This document shows positions 1-10,855 of a DNA stretch of 64,000 nucleotides, piece after piece. The stretch covers positions 88,780,886-88,844,885 of the forward strand of contig JAKSZU010000005.1 of assembly GCA_026018925.1 (NCBI GenBank), read 5' to 3'. A model generated the notes under the pieces. That model was given only the letters and a program-made list of their open reading frames with translations. It did not search any database and had not been told where the DNA came from. Every line of letters starts with the position of its first letter. Within the stretch, counting starts at the first letter, position 1. Both the position numbers and the translations under genes were made by a program. This DNA is from Tupaia tana. Lineage: Eukaryota; Chordata; Mammalia; Scandentia; Tupaiidae.

Positions 1-58
1 CCACATAGCAAAAATCTCTCTCCAAAACAAAACAAAAACAAACAAACAAAAACTAGAA
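1..58 (+). repeat. 3' end of a tRNA-derived SINE cut by the window edge
   Basis: The sequence opens with the usual 3' end of the window's SINE family (a form of CCTATAGCAAAAACCTCTC) followed by an A-rich tail with C interruptions. The body lies outside the window. Confidence 0.6.
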
Positions 59-175
59 AGTAAAAGAGCATTTTTGACAACATTTTTGCAACTTAAAGCA
101 TTTTGCATTTAAAGCAACTTCAACGAAAGGGGAGAGAAGTCTTATTTTGAGAGACTTAAAAATTAAGTTATAATA

Positions 176-286
176 GGCCAGCAGGTAGTGTGGTGGTGAA
201 GGTATTGGACTCCCACATGGTCAACCATGGTTTGAGTCCTGGACCTGGCAGCTTGCTTTCTCACTTTCTATCCCTGTGTGTGTGTG

Positions 287-326
<40 letters not shown>

Positions 327-343
327 CTCTGGTCAAATTAAAA

Positions 344-374
<31 letters not shown>
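176..374 (+). repeat. tRNA-derived SINE, short old subfamily
   Basis: It starts GGCCAGCAGGTAGTGTGGTGG, has a decayed B box (GGTTTGAGTCC at about 229-239), and passes directly from the tRNA-like head to the pyrimidine-rich 3' part without the middle segment of the long subfamily. A (TG)n run (about 280-324) and an (AAAT)n tail (about 343-374) follow. Confidence 0.75.
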
Positions 375-376
<2 letters not shown>

Positions 377-1642
377 CTTTAAAAAATTGAGTTATAATAC
401 AATAATTCAATAACAACATCCCTTTAGTCAAGTTTGTTATTTAGAAATAGTTGGGTTATGATCAAATTACCCCTATTTCATGGATGGGAAATTATCATTT
501 GAGAAGAGTTTAGGAATTTATTCAGAATAAGTATGAATTATATGCAACTGAAAATAGAACTCCAATTATGTGGTTCTCAGTTTCTTGCTCCTATCACTGT
601 AGACATTACTCTATTATTACAGCCAGTTATGATTTACTCTGCTTTTTCTCTGCTTTAATTTGTTACTTAAATTCAGTGTAACTTTTCACAATTGAAGATG
701 CATAAAACAAATCATAGTCTACCTTCTTTTGTCAGTACCCATATGAGCAGACTGTTCCTTTGATAAAACAGCAAATCAAAAGAATAGGGGAAAAAATTGC
801 TTGATCAATGTGCACTTGGGAGAAGTTCACAGTGCCAAAATATAACTTTAAACTAGGTATTTCAAACTTGTACAAATGAAACCTCAATAGCATTTCACTC
901 CATTGAAGATAAAAATCAATAAAATATGTTTAATCTGGAAGAACGGTGCCCTTTGATTGTGTTACTTCAAAAGGTGTTGAAATTATGCAGAAGCAACAGT
1001 TTCATACATTTTTAAACTCTTTTCAGAAGTATTCCTGCTTTGGGATTATCTGTTTTTCTTCAATTTTTTTTAATCATTATCCAAAATGTTTCGTTGTCTT
1101 CATCTTTCATCATCATGCCATGACACATTGTCACACAGTGAGACACTCGCTTTTCTCATGAGTAAGATGCCACCCAAGAATTATTTGAAAGGTAACAGCC
1201 AGGCCATCTTTATTTAAAATGAAATCTTCTCTATACCTTGTGAGAAATGCTTGGGTTCTATTACATCATTTTCTTAAATTACACACCACTAAAACTGAAG
1301 ACTAGCGCACATTAATAAGTCATTTCTCCAGTAGCATAAAGGGTGATATTTTTTTTCCTGAAAACATATTTTAAAATTAATTAGAGGACACTGCCTATGT
1401 AGAGGATGGGGCTGCTAGAATTTCTAATTCAGATGTGTCTTTGAAATATTCAACCTACCCATTAACCACAAGATATAAATTTCAAAATAATCCACAAGAA
1501 ATAAATTTCATTTACATGACACAAGTGAAAATAATACAGGAGAATAAGGATCAGTGTTTTGTTAACTTCATTATTATTTATTAAAGTTTTTCTTTTTTCC
1601 CAAACTCCAAGAATCCATTTCTTGATTAATTTTATTTTAGCT
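375..1642. other. Unassigned AT-rich sequence
   Basis: I recognise no gene, repeat family or regulatory motif. The one short open frame (946-1161) has no family resemblance and AT-rich, low-complexity content. Confidence 0.5.
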
Positions 1643-1803
1643 ATTACTTTTTTTTTTTTTTTTTAAATTTTGCTATAGGGAAAATATCCTCACCAGAGAG
1701 AAACAGAGAAATAGAGAGAAAGGGAGAAAGCAAGCCATCAGTTCCAGGACCCAAACCGCAGTCAGCCATGTGAGAGTCCAGAGCCTTAGTCACCACGCCA
1801 CAT
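1643..1803 (-). repeat. tRNA-derived SINE, 3' part, split by the NONO retrocopy
   Basis: Reading from the left it is an oligo-T, the TTTTGCTATAGGG-like 3' end, a purine-rich stretch, then the tRNA-like head in antisense. It breaks at 1803 within ACCACGCCACAT. The missing 5' end of the same element reappears at 7899-7921, after the NONO retrocopy. Confidence 0.75.
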
Positions 1804-2383
1804 CATTTCTTCCTGTTGCCGCGGCATCTCTTCCTCATGGCGCAGGTGCTCTTCCTCCTGTCTGAGCTCCAATTGCTTTCATTTTTGCACCTCTTGGTTG
1901 TGCAGCTCTTCCATCCTCTGAAGTTCTTCTTGGTGCCTCATCAAATCCTGCCTCATTAGCGTGACCTGGTGCTCACGGTGGCAGCCTCCAGCTCCAGCTC
2001 CAACTCTTCACGAGCCTCCTTGATGTTGCGCTCCACTTGGTCCTGCTGCTGCTTCTCCATCTCAATGAGTGCCTTCCAGCATGGCATACTCATACTCAAA
2101 GGACCCAGGCTGTGCAAATCTGGGTGGCTGCTCTCGCTCCTTGTGAAATTGCTGGTTTTTTATAACCAGCTTCTCTGGAAGTCCTTCATCATCTAACTGG
2201 TCCATGGGCTCCACAGGCACAGGCCGAGGAAATGTGGTTAGCAGAAAGGAGCCTTCACTGCCTCTGTCCAGAGCTTTCTGAGCAGCTGGCTTTCCTGAGA
2301 ACTCAACACTGCCTTTTCCTGAGGGCCTCCCTGGATCATCCACAAAGACTATAGCCCTTTCCACCTGGCTGAACACAGAAAAG
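1801..2383 (-). pseudogene. NONO: NONO (p54nrb) retropseudogene: inverted segment, RRM2 to coiled coil
   Basis: NONO is a DBHS-family nuclear RNA/DNA-binding protein of paraspeckles. Minus-strand translation from about 2383 gives the start of RRM2, then the NOPS linker (ending in a stretch such as [10 protein letters not shown] at about 2075), and then, after a frameshift near 2070, the Glu/Arg/Gln-rich coiled coil. The segment ends at 1801, at the codons for EEMM. It has no introns, several substitutions and a broken frame, so it is dead. The upstream mRNA part lies on the same strand at 6035-6663 and is separated by an L1. The downstream mRNA part lies on the opposite strand at 6664-7898. 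Confidence 0.92.
2374..2383. repeat. Target-site duplication of the L1 (left copy)
   Basis: CACAGAAAAG here is repeated exactly at 6035-6044. Both copies lie at the same NONO codons (around EAFSV), so the L1 inserted into the retrocopy at this point. Confidence 0.85.
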
Positions 2384-5300
2384 GCTATTTATTTATTATC
2401 ATCATAATCTTGTTTATATTACATTGAATTGCATATAACTTTACAGTGTATTACATTGCTTTTTCAAAAGGAAATGCCATGCATGTCAGTCAATACCGAG
2501 ACATTAAAATCCCCACTTCATCATTCAATATCTTTTCATTGTTTTTCCCGTTCATTGTTATTATTACTCCAATTATTTTTTAACCAATCACTATTTCTCA
2601 TTTTGCTTGTAAAAAGACTTTACCCATCATGAAATACTTCTCACACCCATCCAGTTGAGAATACTATACATGTCATCATCAACAGATAATAAGCCACATC
2701 TATGTCCCACTAATGTCCTGCCTCTCTATTTGTTCTCTTGCTATCTTTCTCTATCCCCTTCTCTTCACCCACCCATTCCACACTATCTTATTTTCCTTAA
2801 ATATTTTCACTGCTTTTATGTCCTCCAATATTTCACTCTCTACCATAGAGTGCAGATAGTTGGTATATATTAAGTGGGTACATGCAATAACTTTCTTTTA
2901 TAGCCTGGCTTACTTCACTCAGCAATAGATCCTCTATATCTGACCACTTTCTATCAAATGCCAGGGTCTTGTCATTTTTTTACGGCTGAGTAGTATTCCG
3001 TAGAGTATATATGCCACATTTTTCCAATCCATTCATCGGTTTGTGGACATTTAGATTGGTTCCATGTCTTGGCAACCATAAATAATGCTGCAATAAACAT
3101 TGATGTGCAAGCACTTTCTTGACTGAGCGTTCTCCTGTCCTTTGGGTAGATACCCAAAAGTGGGATTGCTGGATCAAATGGTAGTTCTATTTGTAGATCT
3201 TTGAGAAACCTCCATATTGTTCTTCACAGTGGCTGAACCAGTTTACCTTCCCACCAACAGTGTAGGAGAGTTCCCTTTTCACCACATCCCCACCAAAATT
3301 TATCACTTTTTTTTTTTTTGAGAGGGTTTTGCTGTAGAGTGTGTACACTCGCCAGAAAGACTGAGAGAGACAGAGAGACAGAAAACAAGAAATCACCCCC
3401 CAGGGGGGATGGCCACACCGCAGTCCCTTCTCCTACATTCTCCTCGTGGGATCTTGGGCACATGCGCACACGCGCCCGGTGTGAGTTTTAAGCCTCTGGG
3501 TCCAGGACTCGAACTGCAGTCAACTACATGGGAGTCCAGCGACATAGCCATTACACTAACTGCTGGTCCCACATTTATCACTTTTTATATTCTTAATCTT
3601 TACCATTCTGACAAGGGTTAGGTGGTATCTCATTGCGGTTTTTATCTGCTTCTCCCTTATGACGAAGGATGTTGAGCATTTCCTCACATGCTTTTTGGCT
3701 GTTCATATATCTTCCTTAGAGAGATTTTTGTTCAGCTAATTTTCCCATCTTTTAATTGAGTTAATCTTTTTTTTCCCCCATAAGGCACTTGAATTCCTTG
3801 TGTATTCTGGTTATCAGTCCCTTGTCTGAGGCATATTTAACAAAAATATTTTCCCATTCTGAGGGTTGTCGGTTCACACTTGTTACTGTGTCCTTTGCTG
3901 TGCAGAAAATTCTTAGTCTGATATAGTCCCACTTGCCTGTTTTAGGGATTATTGCCTATGCTTTGGGAGTCTTATTTAAGAAGTCTTTGCCTACTCCAAT
4001 GTCTCCCAGAGTTTCCCCAGCATTTTCCACCAGTAGTTTTATTGTTTGAGATCTTAGGTTCAGATCTTTGATCCATTTTTAGTTGATTTTTGTTAATGGT
4101 GAAAGATGGGGGTTCAGTTTCATCTTTCTGCAGGTGGATACCCAGTTTTTCCAGCACCATTTACTAAAGAAGTTTTCCTTTTCCCAATAGATTCATTGAT
4201 ATCCTTTGTCAAAAATCAGTTGGCTGTAAGCTTTGGGGGTTATTACAGGGGTCTCTATTCTATTCCATTGGTCCACATGTCTGGTTTTGTGCCAATACCA
4301 TGCTGTTTTGATATCACAACTTTATAGTATATCTTGGGATCAGGGAACCTAATCCATTCTTCTTGCGCAGGATTTCTATTGCAATACTAGGTCTTTTATG
4401 ATTCCAGACAATTTCTATGATTGTCTTTTCTAGATCTGTGAAGAACACTTCCGGTATTTTGATTGGAATTGCATTAAACATGTAGATTAATTTGGGAAGA
4501 ATTGCCATTTTGATTATGTTAATTCTTCCAATCCAGGAGTATGGGATGTCCTTCCACTTTTTTATGTCACTTTCAATATCTTTTTTAAGATTGTCATAGT
4601 TTTCTTTATAAAAGTCTTTGACTTTCTTAGTTAGGTTTATCCCTAGGTATCTTATACACCTTGTGGCCACGGTGAAAGGGATTCCTTTCTTCAGCTCTGC
4701 TTCATTCAACTTGTTGTTCATAAATAGAAATACTATGGATTTTTGGATGTTGATTTTGTATCCTGCCACCTTACTGTATTCACTTATTACTTCAAGAAGC
4801 TTTTTCATGGATACCTTTGGGTCTTCTAAGTATACCATCATGCCATCTGCAAATAAAGATATTTTCAACTCTTCTTTGCCTATTCTAAGCCTTTTATATT
4901 GTTCTCTTCTCTGACTGCATTAGCTAAGACTTCCAGTACTATATTAAAGAGCAGTGGAGAAAGTGGGCAGCCTTGCCTAGTACCCGTTTTTAGTGGAAAA
5001 GCTTTCAGCTTTTCCCCATTCAGTATAATGTCAGCTGTAGGTTTTTCATAGATTGCTTTTATTGTTTTGAGGAATGACCCTTCTATACCAATCTTACTGA
5101 GGGTCTTAATCATAAAAGGATGTCATATTTTATCAAATGTTTTCTCCACATCAATTGAAATAATCATATGGTTTTTATCTTTCTTTCTGTTACTGTGGTG
5201 TATTACATTTATGGTCTTGCGTATGTTGAACCACCCTTGCAGCCTTGGAATAAAGCCTACCTGGTCATGATAAATAATCTTTGTTATATGTTATTGGATA

Positions 5301-6034
5301 CGATTTGCAAGTATCTTGTTGAGAATTTTGCATCTATATTCATTAATGATATTGGTGTGTAGTTTTCCTTTTTTTGTCATGTCCTTATCTGTTTGGGGGA
5401 TGAGGATGATGGAGGCTTCATAAAATGAATTTGAGAGGTTCCCTTCCTTTAGAATATTTAGAAATAATTAGTAGGTTAGGGGTTAACTCTTCCTTAAAAG
5501 TTTTGTAGAATTCAGAAATGAAGCCATCTGGATCTGGGCTTTTCTTTGTTGGGAGATTATTTATTACTGATTCAATCTCCTGGCTTGTTATGGATCTATT
5601 CAGATTCTCTGTGTCCTCCTGATCCAATCTTGGAACATTATATGCATCCAGGAATTTGTCCATTTCCTCCAAGTTATCTTGTTTGTTGACATATAGTCGC
5701 TCATAGTATCCTTTAATGAAATTTTGTATATCTACTGTGTCTGTTGTAATATTGACTGTTTCATCACATATTTGATTAATCTGGTTTCTTTCTTTCTTCT
5801 TCTTGATCAGTCTAGCCAATGGTGTGTCAATCTTGTTCATCTTTTCAAGGGTCCAGCTTTTGCTTTCATTTATTTTCTGTATGGTTTATTTATTTTCTAT
5901 TTCATTTATTTCTGCTCGAACCTTTATTATTTCTTTTTTCCTGGCATTTTTTGGGTCTGTTTGCTGTTTTTTTTTTTTTTTTTTTCCAGTTCCCTGAAGC
6001 ATGATGACAGGTTATCTATTTGCCATCTTTCCAC
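2384..6034 (-). mobile_element. 5'-truncated LINE-1 inserted in the NONO retropseudogene
   Basis: Minus-strand LINE-1 of about 3.65 kb, including a 0.27-kb SINE insertion at 3307-3572. Reading minus, it begins inside ORF2 at 6034, continues through the reverse transcriptase domain and C-terminal region, and ends in the 3'UTR with a weak A-rich tail at 2384. Minus-strand translations at 5418-5840, 4880-5113 and 4314-4868 match the ORF2p fingers and palm region (for example [14 protein letters not shown]). They lie in different frames with stops between them. The catalytic FADD motif reads FADG (codon at 4842-4844). ORF1, the 5'UTR and most of the endonuclease are missing. A 10-bp TSD flanks it. 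Confidence 0.92.
3307..3572 (-). repeat. tRNA-derived SINE, young long subfamily, inside the L1
   Basis: Full-length minus-strand SINE: oligo-T at the left, head ending in GCTGGTCCC at the right. TSD ATTTATCAC at 3298-3306 and 3573-3581. CpGs are largely kept. The L1 sequence continues on both sides, so this is the youngest layer of the nest. Confidence 0.88.
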
Positions 6035-6663
6035 CACAGAAAAGACTTCTTCCAACAGTTCGTTGGACACTATTGGGGAAGGTCTCAGACCGTAAGGGAT
6101 CCACAGAGCAGACACACAGCTGCTTTCCACGGAGTGGCATATTATCCAATTCTACTTTGGCAATCTCCACGAGGGTTTGCGTTTCCAAGCAGATAGAGTC
6201 AAAGCTTTTGTCCTTATGAATGAAGACTTCACCTGCCTTCCCATATTTCTCAAATAGTTTCCTCATTTCCTCTTTAGTGATAGCAGGAGGAAGATTGACC
6301 ACAAAGAGACGGCTACACTGTGTGAAGGTCTTCTCTCCTGGTTTCCTAAAATTCTTCAGGTCAATAGTCAAGCCTTCAATTTGGCTGCTGGCCTGTTGCC
6401 CATTTGTAGGTATCGGTGGTGGCAGTGGCTGTTGCTGTTGCTGCCGATGCCGCTGCTGGGTGATTGCTGATGATGCTTCCTTGGAGTATGGTTTTGTTTC
6501 TCCAAATTAAAGGTGTTATTGCTCTGCATTTTTGTACCCTCAACTTCAACTGAAGACAGCAAAGTGCCTCCTGGTCCTCTCTAACCTCAACTTCCTCTAC
6601 TGACTCTTCTCTCCTCAGAGTAACCACAATGCTGCATGGCCTCACCACCCTGAGAAAAGAGAG
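6035..6663 (-). pseudogene. NONO: NONO retropseudogene: inverted segment, 5'UTR to RRM1 and start of RRM2
   Basis: The minus-strand start codon (6527-6529) begins [20 protein letters not shown], the NONO N terminus. The His/Gln/Pro-rich stretch is shortened and shifts frame. RRM1 follows (about 6371-6090) with RNP2 altered to LFVVNL and RNP1 degraded to KSFDSICL. A second frame shift precedes VSNELLEE. The part from 6530 to about 6663 is 5'UTR. The mRNA continues at 2383 on the far side of the L1. The right edge of this block abuts the sense-oriented 3' part head to head. Confidence 0.92.
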
Positions 6664-7898
6664 CGCGACCACCAGAAACACAGGATTCAAGGGAACGTTT
6701 CCTGATGTGAGAGAGGAGGAGATATGGATGGGTCAGATGGCTATGGGAGGTGCCATGGGTATAAACAACAGAAGTGCCACACCCCCTGCTCCTGTGCCAG
6801 CTGGTACCCCCGCTCCTCCAGGACCTGCCACTATGATGCCAGATGGAACCTTGGGATTGACTTCACTGACAACTGAACACTTTGGTCAAGCTGCTACAAT
6901 GGAAGGAATTGGGGCAATTGGTGGAACTCCTCCTGCATTCAACCGTGTAGCTCCTGTAGCTGAATTTGCTCCAAACAAATGTCGCCGATACTAATAAAGT
7001 TGCCCCGTCTAGCTTCCTAAAACCCTTAAAAGAAGGACCCTTTTTGGACTAGCCAGAATTCTACTCTGGAAAAATGTTAGGGATTCCTCCCAGTAGTTAG
7101 ATCTTTCCTGCCTGTACTACTCTAGGGAGTAATACTGGAGGCAGAGGGCAAGGGGGGGATGGTATTTAACAAGTCAGTTCTGTGTTATATATTGTTTAAT
7201 CAATCTCTGCATGGTGCATTCCTAAGTATCAGATAAAATTGTTATGATTGTCGAGGGCTTGGGGGAACTATGGCAAAATGGATCCAGCTAAAACCCCATT
7301 AATCTTGATCATTCCATTTTTGTCCATCATGTTATAGTTACTTTCTCATCCACACTCCCTAACCCCAGTAACACAGCCACATATACCGCAAAATCCAAGT
7401 AACCCCCAATGACCTTAGCCCCATTGCTCCATTTGCTCCCAGGTGAGAATTCAAGCAAAAGTCCACAGAGGTCACAGCGTACATATGGTTCTGTTATCGC
7501 ATATATTACCCCTTCATGTCCTAAGGAAGACATTTTCCCTTAGAGATTTTCATTTTAGTATATCTTTAAAAAAATCTTGTGTTAACTTGCCTCTATTTTT
7601 CCCCTGGGTCAGGACAACGCAGGAATGACTCCTTTGTGTCTGAGATGTTGCTGTTCACAGCTTTTCTTGATCGGCCTAGTACAATCTTGGGAACAGGGTT
7701 GCTGTAACATGAAGGTCTGACAGTAGCTCTTAGCCTTGGTAAGTTATCTTAGGTAGTTACACTGTGCATTTAATTTTTTAATTGGTGTACCATGTTTGAT
7801 TTGTTCTGATACCTTACATTCAGATTTTTTTTTCTGAGAAATGGAGCAGTAATGCAGCATCAAGTTATTAAAATACATTTTAAGCCTTTAAAAAAAAT
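6664..7898 (+). pseudogene. NONO: NONO retropseudogene: sense segment, C terminus, 3'UTR and poly(A)
   Basis: Plus-strand reading enters NONO at GFKGTFPD and runs in one frame through the Gly/Pro/Ala-rich C terminus to NKCRRY and a stop at 6992-6994, the natural NONO end apart from substitutions. About 900 nt of 3'UTR follow, with ATTAAA at 7867-7872 and an A-run at 7890-7897. In mRNA order this begins a few nucleotides after the point where the inverted segment stops at 1801, so the two parts together make one nearly complete, intronless mRNA copy. Head-to-head inversion of the 5' part is the mark of L1 twin priming. Confidence 0.93.
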
Positions 7899-7921
7899 AC
7901 CATGCCACATGCTTGGCCCAA
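7899..7921 (-). repeat. 5' end of the SINE split by the NONO retrocopy, with right TSD
   Basis: ACCATGCCACAT (7899-7910) is an 11/12 match to 1792-1803. The next bases, GCTTGGCCCA, complete the antisense SINE start (consensus GGGCCAGCAGGTGGCGTGG). This is both the target-site duplication of the retrocopy and the rest of the host SINE. Confidence 0.75.
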
Positions 7922-9270
7922 AAAATCCATTTTTAAGAGCAATAAGCAAACACAATGGACATAAGCAGAATTTACAACTTACAACACATTTAGGATGCAA
8001 TCAATATATTTACAAAAGTGTAATTTCGTATAATTTGCCAATCTAATTCATATATACCCATGGGCTACACAATTTGCAACTCATATTTGTAAATCCTGTT
8101 TTTTTCAGGATAGCACTATCATCCAATTTTACTTTCGACTTTAGTGTTTTCTGTTTTGTTGTATCAGGTCAGAAGCTTTCATGGATAGTCATTAGACAAT
8201 GGATCAACAGAAGCTTAAGTTTATCTCACCTGAGGTCTGCAGGTGGGTTGTCTCAGTTTGGAGTAGCTATCTCATGAAGTAGTCAAGGATACAGACATCC
8301 TCTACTTCACGCTGCAGTTTTCAAAACGTTGGCATTTTTGTCCTGCCACATGGTGATCACATGGACACTGACATAGTTCTGGGATTCACATCCTCCACTG
8401 AGTTCTAATAGGAGAGCAAAAAGTGGCATCGGAAGTTAGCTCTCCACAGGGTAACTTCTGCTATGAGACACTACTCTCTAGCTGGTGCAGCTTTATGCTG
8501 TGTTGGTCAGAACTTTGTGACAATGGTCTCAAGCATCAGGGACACTGGAGACAGGAGTACCTGGTATTACTCTGACATATTGATCAGGATTTATCTCTGT
8601 GATCAACTAGGGGCCCTAAACAAGACTGAGGGTTTTTTGGCAAGGAAGGAAAGAAAGTAGCTAATAGTGTTTATCACAAGTAAATATAAGCCTTTGGAGG
8701 AAACTGCTGAATATTTATAACATATGTTACCTTGCAGCTAATATAAAATATAGAAGTATTATATAAGTCAAATTTTAATGGTCTGTAAATCCAAGCCAGT
8801 GTGATTGGCTATGATAGGAATATCTTACCTATTGAATTCGTTCTCAAAAGAGATGAGAGAGATGCTAGATATATTTATTTGACCAAGAAAGAATATATAT
8901 TTGCACCTATAATATAACAGTCAATATGATAGCAACTTTTACATGTTTCGCATTTAATTTTCAAAAAATAAATGACCTATCAATGAGCATACACATTTTG
9001 CATATCAATAAGTTGAGGCACAGCAATATTAGGTAATTTGCCCATATTTGATATTTTATTGGTGAAATCATAAACATAAAATTAGAAGGACTTTAACATC
9101 TGAATTTTCTCACACTATTTGGATTGTACTTCGAATGATGTCTGCTGAATGAATTAAGGCATGATACAAGTGTTGGTACATAAACATGCAGCATATAATC
9201 ATTTATTTATTCATGTAACAACTGAGGTTTGAGCATGTAGCAAAATATGCAGAACACTAAAATTCTAAAA

Positions 9271-9310
<40 letters not shown>

Positions 9311-9570
9311 TTTTTTCCAAGAGGATCTCAGATTAGGAAGAGAGATTAGGGTATAGACACTGGTATTTTATAGAATATATTATGAAAGGGGTGCTCATAG
9401 GCAGTGTCAGATCAATGAGAGAACACTCCCTAGTCCCTCCATGAGCATCTTGACTGTATCTCTGACCAGAGTCAATTTTGTGTGTGTATTTGTACATAGG
9501 TTGGGGAAAAGAGGACTAGAGGGTTGCAGATGTATGTCCCTGAAAAGTCAAGAGTACTTGAAAAAGATAT
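7922..9570. other. Unassigned sequence with an (AT)n run
   Basis: No gene recognised. 9273-9308 is a pure (AT)n microsatellite. The part from 8080 to 8650 has a more balanced composition and could be an old degraded transposon, but I cannot assign it. Confidence 0.4.
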
Positions 9571-9583
9571 ATAGTTCAAATAG

Positions 9584-9821
9584 GACCAGCAGTTAGCGTA
9601 ACGGCTATGTCGCTGGACTCCCACCTGGTCGACCACGTGGCTTAAAACTCATGCCAGGCGCATGTGTGTGTGTGCCTAAGATTCTGAGAGGAGAATGGAG
9701 GAGAAGGGATTGCAGCGTGGCTATCCCCCCCAAGGGGGTGATTTCTCACTTTCTGTCTCTCTGTCTCTCTCTGTTTGGTGAGCACACATGCCCTATGGCA
9801 AAAACCTCTAAAAAAATATAC
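9584..9821 (+). repeat. tRNA-derived SINE, young subfamily, B box deleted
   Basis: Starts GACCAGCAGTTAGCGTAACGG (A box intact). Between 9632 and 9640 the sequence jumps from TCGACCACG to TGGCTTAAAAC, losing about 20 bp that include the B box. TSD ATAGTTCAAATAG at 9571-9583 and 9822-9834. Confidence 0.88.
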
Positions 9822-9834
9822 ATAGTTCAAATAG

Positions 9835-10615
9835 AGATCTACCTGTTGGTAAGCATGGAGGATCTAGTGTGCTGTGCCAACACTTTATTTGAACCAAAGT
9901 GTGTAGAATCACAGGAGTGAGCTCCGCTATATTTGTGTGATGGATAGAAAGATCACTTTTGGAAGTTGTAAACAGGCTATGCTTAATAAGAATGTAGACA
10001 TGGAGACTAGTTACTAGAGACTAGAAGAGAGCACGCCTTCAATCTGAGCAGTTGTAACTTAGTTCAGTTCTGAAAACTTCTTACCCCAAAGCCCAAAACT
10101 CTTAGAATGTTTTGTTTCTCTTATTCTTTCAACCTAGGATTTCTACTAAACAATACTTTGCATAACTCATTACATGTTTTTCTACTCCTGGAGTCAATTT
10201 TCATCAATATACTTTTAAAAGAGAATGAAAGATCCTTGATCTTAAACAAAAGTATGTTTCGAACTCTTGAGCATGGCAGATATTTTCAGGAATGTTCTTC
10301 TTCCCTTCAGGATGTGTTTTTGAAGAGATCTCTGTAAGCATTAGCTTCCTAACATTTATTAGGGATCAGATAAGAATAATTTCAGGTCTTTACAGTATAG
10401 GTACTCTGTCCTACCAGCATTTTAGCATCAACAGAAAGGATGCAGGTTTAAAGAACATTAAGGTCAGATATCCCAAGGTAATACATCCTTGTTGGGGGAA
10501 TAGTTTCAACATATCAGAATTGATGCTACTATTAAGATCATCTCTTTCATTCTAGCTGGGTTTAAGTCTAGACTCCAGGTTTGATCTAGTATTGAATGTT
10601 TAGACTTTATATTTT
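9835..10615. other. Unassigned sequence
   Basis: No recognisable gene or repeat. Short open frames at 10107-10337 and 10292-10555 show no family features. Confidence 0.4.
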
Positions 10616-10617
10616 CA

Positions 10618-10852
10618 TATTTTAAAAAATTTCCTAGAGGGCAAACATGAGCTCAAACATAAGGAGAGACAGAGAAGGGGTGGTGGGAATGAGAAGACAC
10701 ATCCTATGGGGCATGAACACGCTGTAATTCCTTCTTCATTTCTCCTTTCAGGACTCCGGGCATGCACACTCATATGTTCAGTGTGTTTCTCAAGTTGCTG
10801 GGTCAAGGACTCAAATCGTACAGTCAGCCATCTCACCACCAGTTTGCCCTAT
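10618..10852 (-). repeat. tRNA-derived SINE, old, long form
   Basis: Antisense order of parts is recognisable: AGGGCAAACATGAGCTC, purine block, CTGTAATTCCTTCTTCATTTC, GGGCATGCACACTCATATG, and a head near 10800-10850. Heavily diverged and CpG-depleted. Confidence 0.65.
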
Positions 10853-10855
10853 GTT

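Noticed and set aside
6629-6994. Open frame of 121 codons with a clean NONO C terminus
   Set aside because: It is the sense part of a retrocopy: no intron, the rest of the mRNA is inverted next to it, and the first ~12 codons read across the inversion joint and are not NONO.
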